DNA of 64,000 nt. Origin: Dendrobium chrysotoxum (taxonomy: Eukaryota; Streptophyta; Magnoliopsida; Asparagales; Orchidaceae). Every line of letters starts with the position of its first letter. Positions within the stretch are counted from its first letter, which is position 1. Below are positions 22,901 through 34,900 of this stretch, one piece after another. The position numbers and the translations under genes are program-made. The stretch spans positions 97,609,571 through 97,673,570 of the forward strand of contig CM034305.1 in NCBI GenBank assembly GCA_019925795.1, written 5' to 3'. The notes under the pieces were generated by a model, which saw only the letters and a list, made by a program, of their open reading frames with translations, did no database searches and was not told where the DNA came from.

Positions 22901-25900
22901 TTCCCTTAAGTTTGAGGGAGACTTTTCTATCACACAACAAGCTCAATGCATTCCTCCACCTCAACCATCCAACTTGAATTCTACTAATAATATCCCCATC
23001 TATTTCACTATCACTCTGAACAATAGACCCAAGATATCGAAAACGTGTACTCTTATTAATGACTTGATTGCCCAAAGTCACAATCCCACCACTAGATCTA
23101 TTATTACTAAAATTACACTTCATATATTCAGTTTTAGATCTACTCAAACAAAAGCCTTTAGACTCTAAGGTTGACCTCAATAATTCAAGTTTACCTTCAA
23201 CTCTCTCTCGTCTTATCAACAAGAAGAATATCATTAGCAAAAAGCATACACCAAAGTACAACCTCTTATAAATCTCTTGTGAGAACATCCATGACTAAAG
23301 CAAAAAAGATATGGGCTTAAGGCTAATACTATGAAAATGAATTAAAGAGTGAATTCCAAACACTTTTGCATTCCAAACACTTTTGCATTTGGAATACTTT
23401 ATACTCAAAATCATTGTTTAAAATTGTGTAATATGAGGCCCGCCTTAATGCAATTCCAGTGAAAAATGCCTCGAGGCTTAAGCCTCGAGCTTTTTTTTTT
23501 ATGAGGATTATGCTTCAACTTAGCTGAGGCCCATCTTGAGGTGCGCCTCGCCTCGATGTCGTGAGGCGTACGCCTCACCTTATTTATTTATTTATAATTA
23601 AAACTTACCAAAATTCTAAGCTAAAGTCCTAAACAAATCACGCATTCGTGCACCCCTGAGCCTCAACAACTTCCTCTCAACTATCTCGACATCCAACCCG
23701 CCACCTTTGCCGCAGCCACCACCATTGTAGCTGCCGTCAATGATCACTTGAAAGCCGCACATCACCGCCACCTCCTATAAAAATTTTGTAGTGTTAATCT
23801 CATCTTTATGTTGATGAAAATATTTATGAAAGAGGAATATAACTGAAATAAATGAAGAAGAAGCAGATTGAGAGATATTGGACTCCATAGGATGAGGCAG
23901 GGGAGAGACCAATTTCTTATGATGACGACTCAAATAAAGATCCTCTTAGTGATGAAAGCACATATGATTTCTGAGTTGTTGCCAATTATTTCAACTTATT
24001 TAGAAATTAAATGTGGATGAGTGGGTAACTGAGAGAAGAAATTTAGAGGTGAACTTGATGTTATATGATATTTTATGCAATTTTTATATTTAATATTAAT
24101 TTGCTCTTTTAATATTTGGATTTCAATTTTATTTCACACAATTTATCACTTACCACTTTATGTCTTATGCAATTTTTTATTTCACATGTATACTAATTTG
24201 TTATTTCATAGTTCAATAGAAAAGTAATATGTCACCCTTTAACATATTTTTTGAGTACTATATAAAAAATCACTTTTAACCTTTATTTTTATTTTACGCA
24301 AATTTTTGATTTTGAGGCTTATGCCTCGCCTTATGAGCAAAAAATGCCTCAATGCTCAATAGCACAATTTTAAACCTTACTCAAAATTCATTCAACCAAA
24401 TGGCCCCTAAGCCAAAAAAAAAAATATATATTTTTCTTTCAAAACTTTTTGTTTATTGATTGTGTTAAACTCAAACAATGGACTATATTGTTATCCCTAA
24501 TTTTATAAGCTACACCTACTCTTATGCAACTTTGTTGTAGATGAATGGACAAGGGGAAAAAAGATATACGGGAAGGAATGATAGACTCCACAAGGGAAAG
24601 ATTGGAACTTTTAAGTGAATTAATATATAATTTTATTCAATGCTTAATCAATACCTCAACCTAGCCATATGGATTTCTATTTATAGTGAGAGGAATCTAG
24701 TTTACAAGCAAATAAAACAACAACATAATTGGATGAAAACAACTCCTAATAAAACAAATAGCATGGAAATAAATAATGACAGACCCTCTCAACAATTGTG
24801 ATTGGCACAGGACTTTTAGGTAAAATTGTAATCATTGATGCTAGTGAGGATGCCAAAATTACATTTGTTGAAGATACTTGTTGAAAACTTTGAGAATCTC
24901 AACTCTCAAAAGTTCTTTTATATAATATTAGATCCTCAATATTGAAAGTCATATTAATATTCATGTTGCCAGGTAAAATAGATAATACATGAATTATGCC
25001 CAAGATTTCTAAATATTCTATAGGGGATTGGGTCTCGGCATGAATTTTTATAGAAGAGTTACACGGTAAAAGTTTAGGGAGAATAAGAACTAATAGATAC
25101 CCGCTTTCACGTTATTGTCATGATTTTTTATTTCTTTTGAGCATTTGCTATAATTTATACTTTTCATTTTGCAAAATAATTTGTGCTTTAATATTAGAGT
25201 GCAACTTATGTATATGCTCAACAAATAATGCAGTGGAATTAGAATATGCATGCATGGGTATGCTTGTGAGATCTTAGGCTTCCTAGATTGAGACTCATGC
25301 TCAAATTCAAAGGGTTACTTTCTTGTGGTAGCGTTAGTAAAGCTATTTTAAATAAATGCTACCATCAATAATAATAAATTCCAATTTCCTAAACTATTAC
25401 TAATGTGGTAATGTAGTAATTTTCTTGGCCTCGTATTTACTTCTTTCTATATATCTATTTTGGGGTGAAAGACAAATGAAAACTTTAGTTATGTTCAAAA
25501 AAGTTTTCATAAGATTTTTCTTAAAAAAACTGACCAACCTTACATCCCTATTAGATATAATGGAAATGGGTAGGTCATGTGGGAGAACAACTTCCTTAAG
25601 GATCAATTTTGTCACATGAGTGGTATTGGTAGTCTTAGAACAAGAAAATCAATTGTCACTTTTGAAAACCTATCGCCTCCCACTAATATAGATTCATATC
25701 CATAGAAAATTCTTAGCAATCCTAATATGAATCCGTGTTGATGTCTTTCCACAACGCATTAGGCATAGATAGGCATTGATTGTATGGGCCCAATAACTTT
25801 TCCTATTTGATAACTAAAGCATTAACTATTCTAGCAATGCCCTTCCTAAGTAAAGCTCCATGAAGTATTTCCATTACCAAACAGATGGTCTTATCATGCC

Positions 25901-28900
25901 ATACATTATCAACTAATCTTCCCGCATGAAAATTTCACAAGTATGAGGAATGCTTGTTTTTTATTGTTTCAAAGAAATCCATCGCATATCCATAATGTGT
26001 AATATAATGTCAATAATATTTGATATTTTCAAATCAAGATATATCAAAGGAAAGTTAGGGTGTACTAGATACTTATCTTTTAATTCGCTCAAAGCCAAAC
26101 ACTTTCACAGTCATGGCACTAAACAAGTTAAAACTTGACTTATTGTATTAGTAATTTTCTTCTTAACTGCCTAACATTGTTTTAAAACAGAGAAATATTC
26201 CCTAAGAAATAAAACTCATTTTGAATAACATTTTATGCGATTAGAAATACGATAAGGCATGGTGGATACAATATAAGATAAACTCTTGGTATAGAAGATA
26301 ATAATCCCAATGCTATAAACTTGCCCTACATCATAAAATTCCTTTTAATGGTTCATAAAATGATTATAGAATGTGGCTAGTCCTTGGAAACTTCGGACAT
26401 TTTAAATGGATCAGGACTTCGACCATTCAATAAATGCCTTAATATTTTGTATATCAACTTCCAGTCATTTAGAGAAAATCACAAAGCTAAGAACTATAAT
26501 TTATGGTTGAAGGAAAATATACTTATTTAAGTTAATATATAACTTTTCTAATTCCAAAACAAGGCAAAATTGATTGAGGTATGTTGCCTTAGATATATTG
26601 ATATATTGTTAATGAGGATGATTTTAAAATTAATGATGAAAACATACTATCGTATAACTCGATTCACAGTTCTTATAAAAAATGTTAGGGACATTAGATA
26701 TTTCAAATGCATCACTAGTCATTCATACAAGTCATCTTGTGCTTTGAAAGTTTTTTTCAGTCATCTCTACATCATATTTGGATCTAATGGTACCCAGTTT
26801 TAATATCAATCTTTGAGAATATCAAGGATCCTTAAGTTAGGTTTAATATATTATGTAAATGGGGAATTGGGAACCTATATTGAATTGTAATTTTATTGAT
26901 GACTGCCTATTATTATTGCACATTTTTTACAAGTCATCTCTCTTAGAAGTCGAAAAAGCAAGTACAACACATTGACTCAAACTTTGTCATTTAAATCCTC
27001 TTAATAGAAGTACATTAACTTTGTTTCAGCTGACAATAATCCTTCGTGTTCATTTTATAGTGAGGGAGGTATGGTAGTCGTTAAATTCAATGAATTGAGA
27101 GGAAAAAAGGCTTAATTTTATTATACAAAACTATCCCTATTTATAAATCTATCCTCTTCCTCACTTAGTTCGGCCCTCAGGTAGGCACTCACAAGAGGGG
27201 TCTCGTGTGTCTTCTCTAGCCGCACGTAGAAGACCGAAAAGGGAAGCCCTCTCACTTGCTCAGCTGTATGGATGTATACGAGTAGAAAGCAGAACGCAAG
27301 AACCGACTCGCCCTTGATCACACGCAACATTGAGCGCAATCCCGCTCAATCAGCTCCCAGGGACACGCATAATCTTTCGGCTGCACGCCTCTATCGTCCC
27401 GTTTGGTCGCACGCATGCAAGAGGGGTTTCCGAGACGTTCGTCTCTCTCGATCGAACATAGAGACTATGGGGTTCTCACTTGACTCGTCCAGACGAGATG
27501 CACTAGACGTTCGTCTCTCTTGATCAAATGAAGAGACAGCGGGGTGAGGCTCTGTCTCTCCCTCTAGGTTGGATGTACGTAAGAATGAACAAGCCGGAAT
27601 ATGTTCTCTTTCGTTTCTGAGGGGAAGGCCCAACCTTGCGGGCCTTTCCTTCAGAAAGTCTGACTGTAAAAAAACTCAGAATTCCCCCCAAGGCAATGAA
27701 GGCGTTGATACCATGTTAAATTCAAAAAATTGAGAGGGAAAAGGCTTAATTTTATTATACAAAACTATCCCTATTTATAGATCTATACAATATGTCTTAA
27801 TAAAGAAACAAATAACTATAAAATCATGCATAATTTCCTTAACATAATCCTTTCTAAATCAACCACCCAAATATAGATGGAGATTGGCGTGATCCAGGTG
27901 AGCTTCCTATGGATCCTCATGCTGGCTGTGGGATTAAGGGCCAAGGGATGATTGAGATTTTAATAATAGTTAAACTTTTAAAACTAGGTTAATTACATGT
28001 TGTCATGCAAGTTAAGTAACTCATCAGGGAGTTACTCGGTTGTGAAATTCTAAAAATCCTTTAGGAGTTTAACTGGTACGAGTTGCATTGATGTTTAGTT
28101 CATCATGTTTTTCTGTCAGTTGAATTCCCATTAGGAGTTAGTAAGATATGTACAACTTACATGCTTTATTATGACAAGTAGCTCTCATGAGGCATTCTAG
28201 GAGCTTAATGCTTCATCTAAAAATGCTAAATCAGGATCTTGATTGGCTAAAATGCCTTTTAAGTTTATTTATGTGAGATGTGTTTTGGGACATTTAAAAC
28301 AGGTGATGTCATTGTTCCTAGTGCGAGTGAAAGAATTTCCTTCTAGGAAGACTTGTAGTAGCTTTGGTTGTGCTTAAGTTTTTAGGCTTGACAAGCATTC
28401 TATTAGAAGGATTGCTATTGTTTTGAGAATATGCTTTCTTTGTGTTCATGTAATTTCTATCAATCTTAGTATAAATATAGTATTGATATCATTCAATTTC
28501 CAATGTATTGTAATGTGCATCATATAAGGATTCTGGAGCATAGCCATTGATTTCTCATTATAACTCGTGTTTCAGTCCAATTAACGCATAATCTAATTAA
28601 AGTTACTTTCAGGGTTCTGTCAACAAGTATTTAATATCATCCAATGATATTCTATATTTTTTTTATCCTTAGGCTCAAATGCTCGACTTACAATAGTGTT
28701 TTCTCACGTTCACCCTTAAGTGTAACAAGTCTCAGGTAATTGAAATATAAATATGATATGAAAATAGTGCAATCATAATGTGATGAATATAACTAAATAG
28801 AAAGCTACTAGATGACGATGAAAATGCAAATTAATCTTATTTTAAAAAAGATGGTTTGCTAAAGTATGATTTTAAATCAATGCTTAATTCATAAAATATT

Positions 28901-31900
28901 TTGAGGTATCTGAATATTGATTTGTGTTTGTTGTATACTGGTGGATTGATTGATTCCATTTTCCTTCTTAATCATTTGGCATTAATTTTATCTACTCATT
29001 TGAGTGTCCACTTTTATCCTTATACATGTCTAAACTACTTAGGTCGATTTTCAATTAACATTTCTTAAATAGATTCCACTTTAGTTATCCATTTAATAGA
29101 AATATTTTTAATGTAACCTCCTTATTTTGTTTCACGCTATCTTGACATTCTTATCTCTTTCATGCTCAATATAGTTATCAACCACTTTTTATTAACCAAC
29201 ACTCAAATCTATATATGCCATCATTGTCAACAACATCAACATTATTAGCTTTATCACAATTTATTTTGGGATTTAATTTTTTATAAATTTATCTTGAAGT
29301 CTCTATCACATTCAATATTTCTGAGACCTTTATTTAGTTTAACCACTCAACATTAGTTATAGAGTTTTCTATTCTTTTTTTTATCTCCTCATTCATATAA
29401 CAGATTCAAATACTTGAAACTAGCACACCAAATCTTCTAATAATAATGTTTACTTATAATTGACTGTATCACAGCAACTAAAATTGCATGGTGGATGCTC
29501 AAATTTAAACTCCTTGTCTTCTAAATATTTATACTGCTGTTTTACTTTTTCAATCATATCACCAGATCTCTCATCAATTAAATCTATATTATCTGTTAAG
29601 AGTATATATCAAGGCAAATTCCTTTAAATATTCCTTGGAAGTATCTCCATATTTAATAAAAAAAAGATATGAGCTGATCCTTGATATGAAACTATTGTAA
29701 GTGGAAATTCTTTGGCCACTCAGATGCCTACTCGCTGTTCCATCATAAATAACTTGAATATCTTGAACTTACTTTTGCAACATGTTTATTCCTTAATGTT
29801 CACAAAATCAATTCTCATGATACTCATTCTTATGCGTTTTCAAATAAATAAAAATCAAATGAAGATCCCTTTTTACTCTTATAATTTTAATTATTGTCTT
29901 AAAATAGAAGCATCTTTAATTGTGAGTTCTCTCTCAACCCTGAGAGGGTAAAACTTAGGAGCTTGTGTGCTTGAGTAGTCTCGAACTAGGAATAAAAAGT
30001 TAAGAAGGATGAAAATTTTGGGTAGTCCTTATCCACTTCTTAATTTGTCTTTACTTGATAAATCTAAGTTTAAACCTGGGAACACCATTTTTCTAATATT
30101 GATTTCAAATAAAAATCAATTAGTTGAAGCTTGCACTGCAGGCTTGAAGCTTATATTACACTTTGTTAGGGGGCCTACTGCTTCACTTAACGATTTTGCC
30201 TTTTTAAAAGTTGCTCATGTTATGTGTCACTGGATTTCACAAGATTGATGTGTAATCTGACAACAAATCTGTCATAAGAAGTGTAATTTCTCATATGATC
30301 ATGAAGATGGTGTCATTGGCATTCCAAACCTATTGCTACACAATTAGAAAATAAGCTGGTAGTATGAATTTTAATAATGCTATGGATTCTACAAGAAAGA
30401 GAATCAATGAGCAACCAAACCAAACCTCAATACTGGTCGAATGTACAGGTACAAGATCAACATGTCTAAATGGATCTAATTCTTGTCAAAATGCTTCATG
30501 CTAAGGGTCCGAGATTGTGCAAGTCCAAATTCCCAACTATGGGCTCCACCTCATTTAGGAGGCCATAGTTTGCGAGTAGTCCGACTGTTTGAATTCGGAT
30601 GGTTTCGTGTTTCTCTTTCAAAATGGTCAAACTCATTGGCTATCTATTTTAATTCTTGAGAAATGTGTTCCATGTGCTTTGCTTGATTATATAAGATATT
30701 TAGCAGTATGTTTTGAATGGATTCAAATTTTGAACTCTTTCTTGCTTAACATCACTAAACTCCATTATTTTGCTTGTCTTGTACAGGCCATCTTCAAGCC
30801 GCCTAAAGCAATTCGCGGTGGCATTCCAATCTGCTTTCCACAAGTATAATTCATTTCATATTTGCACGTCTATGTAATTGTATGTAAATTTGATTATTCT
30901 TCCTGACCCAAGTAAATTTCTACATGTAGTTTAGCAATCATGGAAATCTTGAAAAACATGGGTTTGCAAGGAATAGATTTTGGAGTATTGATCCTGACCC
31001 ACCACCCTTTCCTACTGCCACCTTAGATAAAGCTTTTGTTGACTTGATCCTCAGGCCATCTGAAGAAGATAACAAGACTTGGCCCAACAGGTATATTTTC
31101 CAGGAACATAATTATATATGAGGTCTTTTTTTATAAATAAATTACAAAATCTTAGTCGACATGTTACCAAAAATAATCAAGAGCAAGTACATGAAAAAGT
31201 CTATGCCTAACATGAGGCAGACCCAATTAGGCCAACGGGATACCCCAACAAGCAGCCCTGACACCTTATCAACAATGGAAGTCCTAGAGGATTTAATATT
31301 ATGACCAATATTATGATAGGAAGTGCTTGCAGAAATTTAGGAAAAGTTTTGGCTGAAATTTGATTTCAACAATTTCAGAAAACCAACGACAAGAAAATCA
31401 GGCATAAAACAGACAAGAATATCTTTTTTATTGAAAGTTTTATGAAAGAAAGACAAGATACAAGTGGATCTTCAATTGGAGAGGAAGATCCGGCTCTCCC
31501 AAATCTCTAGCCGTCAGCTAGAGCCCAAACACCCTAAGAACAATCTAAATTCAGCAAATAACACATACACCTAACCCTAGGAAAATCACCTACTTAAAGC
31601 AAATAAAAAACAACAAATACCAAAATAGCCCTCTCCCAACTCTCTCCCAAATATGTCATATTTCCTTAATTATTTCCCTCCCAAATCAGCTCTCAAATCA
31701 GCCCCCAAATCTTTCCTCTTCAATTAGAGAACATTTTCTAATTAAGCAACTCCAAATCAGCCCTCAAATCTACCCTCTTCAATTAAGAAACATTTCCTAA
31801 TTAATTTCCCCCAAATCAACCCCCAAATATGTCCTCTTCAATTAGAAAATATTTCTTAATTAATCCCCTTTAAATCAGCCCCAAAATTTGTACTCTTCAA

Positions 31901-34900
31901 TTAGGGAATATTTTCTAAGCAATCCCCTCCAAATCAGCCCCCCCCTCTCAAATATGTCCTTTTTAATTAAGAAACATTTCCTAATTAATTTCCTCCAAAT
32001 AAACCCCCAAATATGTCCTCTTCAATTAGAAAATATTTCTTAATTAATCCCCTTTAAATCAGCCCCAAAATCTGTACTCTTCAATTAGAGAATATTTTCT
32101 AAGTAATCCCCTCCAAATCAGCCCCCCCCCCCTCTTCCCGCAGTATCAATACTCTCCCCCCAAAAAAAAATACATTTTCTCCTCAAGATGGAAGGATAGA
32201 AAATGATTGAGGAACACCTTGTCTCTTTGATCCCCTCCAATAACCACTTTCCTCCCGTCAACCATGAACTCCATCGTTAGCGTCTACCAATCAATCTTGG
32301 TCTTTCCCAACTTTTGCAGCCATTTCATTCCCATGATGACATCAGTGCTCTCTAACTCCAACGGGAGAAAGTCCTCCCTCCATCACCCCCTACACACTCC
32401 TCTACCTGTCTCCATCTTCCCAGTGCCTATCATCACCCCATAGCACCCTGTGTCCACCAGTTTCACCCCTAATTGCTATACAACCTGGTTGGAGATGAAG
32501 TTGTGTGTAGCCGTACTGTTTATCAACACCACTACCTCCATGCTTTGTCTCTGACTTTCATGGTGTGATTCAGAGTGAATCTCACCACCGAGTTCAAGGA
32601 GACCTCTGCCATGTCTAAATGCATCTTTTCCCCCTCCATCGTTGCCTCACTCGCACCTCCCTCCTCAGCTTCCTTATTATTACAGATGGTGAGAACCAGA
32701 AGAGTTCGGTCCTTACACCTGTGCTATGGTGTATATCTCTCATCACATCTGAAACATAACCATGTTTCCCACCTATCCTGCACCTCCGTTTCTATAAAGC
32801 GCTTGAAGTTGTCTCCAAGGAGAACTCTAATGTCTTTCTCCTTTGGTGCGTCCCTCTGAAACAACACCGCCTGGGTTATTGGTGCTAGGGTTGTAGAGGT
32901 ACTTCTATAAGCCCCTCTCATGATGTTGCTCCTAGTGGCCTTCTCCCTCCGATATTTTTCTTCTACTCTCTGTGCAAGCTCCATTGTCTTTCTCAGCCCT
33001 CTAGGTCTTAGCACCCTGAACTCTTCTCGTATGTCCTCTTTAATCCCCTTCATGAAGTTCCCTTTCAACCCATCCTCAGAAATTCTTCTCAGTCTTCCCA
33101 ATAGCAACTCAAACTTCTCTCGATACTCCATGATTGTCCCCTCTTGAGTTAGGACATAGAACTGTTCATGGAGGTCTCCTTCTTGAATGGCTCAGAAACA
33201 CTCCAACAAACTCCTTAATTCCCCCCATAAATAGAACGGATATCGAGCCTCCCTCCACTGAAGCCAAGCTAAGGCTTTTCCCTCCAAACATAGCCCTGCC
33301 GCCATGAGTTTTTCCTTTTCGTCTGGCCCTTGATTGCAAAGTAACGCTTCACCCGATACACCCAACCCCGAGCATCTTCATTTTTAAATACTGGCATCTT
33401 CAACTTTCTCAATCTCGCATCCATGGCCAAATGGCTTCTCCTTTCGTTAGTTCCTCCTATGTAATGATGGTATGAATCTCTTGCTTCCTCCATTGGCTGA
33501 TTTGGACCCCAGGAATCCGCCCAACCTTGACCTCCTCCATTCCACCTCTCTCCATGCCCGGGTAGTATCTCAATGGGTTCGGTCTCCCGCCTCCTTGCTG
33601 TCCTTCCTTCAAAATACCCTGATCCACCCACCCACGGAGTCCCCCATGGCGGTCCTCGATGGAAAACACTCTCCATTTCATTATTATGCTCCGAAATCTC
33701 TTTCCCCTTTGGTTCAGCGCTCAAAGCCGTCGGTGAGGCTTTTGACTACATTTCGATCAACTTCTTCATCATGTCTTCCATAGTTTTTAAGCGGCTCTCT
33801 ATGGATAAGAGCCTCTCTTCTATGTCGGAATATCTTTCTTCTTCGGCCTTGAGATTGTCTATCTCACCTTCCAACATCTCCATCTTCTTTTCTGCCATTC
33901 ACAGAATTAGGTTCCAAACTGTGAAGAACAATAAAAATTGTCGAATTTGGTCTTCAAATGGAGAAATCAGCAAGGTGGGAAGAAAAATGCAGCAGAAATC
34001 AACAATGGGGACTTAAATTTTAGCCTAGGACACCGCTTTGATACCAATTTGATAGGAAGTGCTTACAGAAATTTAGGAAAAGCCTTGGCTGAAATCTGAT
34101 TTCAGCAATTTCAGAAAATCAACGACAAGAAAATCAAGAATAAAACACACAAGAACTCCTTTTTTATTGAAAGTTTTATGAAAGAAAGACAAGGTACAAG
34201 TGGATCTTCAATTGGAGAGGAAGATCCGGCTCTCCCAAATCTCTGGCCGCTGGCTAGAGCCCAAACACCCTAAGAATAATCTAAATTCAGCAAACAACAC
34301 ATACCCCTAACCCTAGGAAAATCACCTACTTAAAGTAAATAATAAATAACAAATACCCAAACAGCCCTCTCCCAATTCCCTCCCAAATCTATCCTATTTC
34401 CTTAATTATTTTCCTCCCAAATCAGCCCCCAAATATGCTCTCTTCAATGAGAGAACATTTCTTAATTAATGCTCTCCAAATCTGCCCTCTTCAGCTAGGA
34501 AATATTTTCTAATTAATCCCCTCCAAATCAGCCCCTATATCTGCCTTCTTCAATTAGAAAATATTTCCTATTTAATCCCCTCCAAATCAGCCCTCAAATC
34601 TGCTCTCTTTAATTAGGAAATATTTTCTAATTAATCCCCTCCAAATCAGCCCCAAAATCTGACCTCTTCAATTAGAAAATATTTCCTAAGCAATACCCTC
34701 CAAATTTGCCCCCAAATCAACCCTTCCCCTCCTGCGGCTCCCGCTCCTGCCGTATCATATTAGCAAGAAAATCAGCAGCCACATGATAAAAACCTTTCCG
34801 GCAGCCATAAGAAAATCAGCAGCCACATACTCTTTACGCCAAATATGAGTTAACCTGAAATGAACCTTTGACAGCAAATGTTTAGATAACCGTAACATGA

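Larger units (their letters stand above)
31314..34757 (-). mobile_element. Non-autonomous gag-only LTR retrotransposon (TR-GAG-like)
   Basis: The two LTRs (31314-32148 and 34050-34757) share the termini TGATAGGAAGTGC ... GTATCA and face each other as direct repeats. A perfect TATTA duplication flanks the element (31309-31313 and 34758-34762). Next to the right LTR the minus strand reads TTGGTATCAAAGC, a primer-binding site, and a purine tract (GGGGGGAGAG) abuts the left LTR, so it reads on the minus strand. The 1.9-kb inside holds only gag and a protease fragment, with no reverse transcriptase or integrase. It would depend on a partner element. It sits inside an L1 remnant in intron 4 of the epimerase gene. 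Confidence 0.9.

Noticed and set aside
32575..34016. Plus-strand ORFs over the gag-only element (32575-32859, 33472-34016)
   Set aside because: They are antisense to the gag frames, which carry the recognisable domains.
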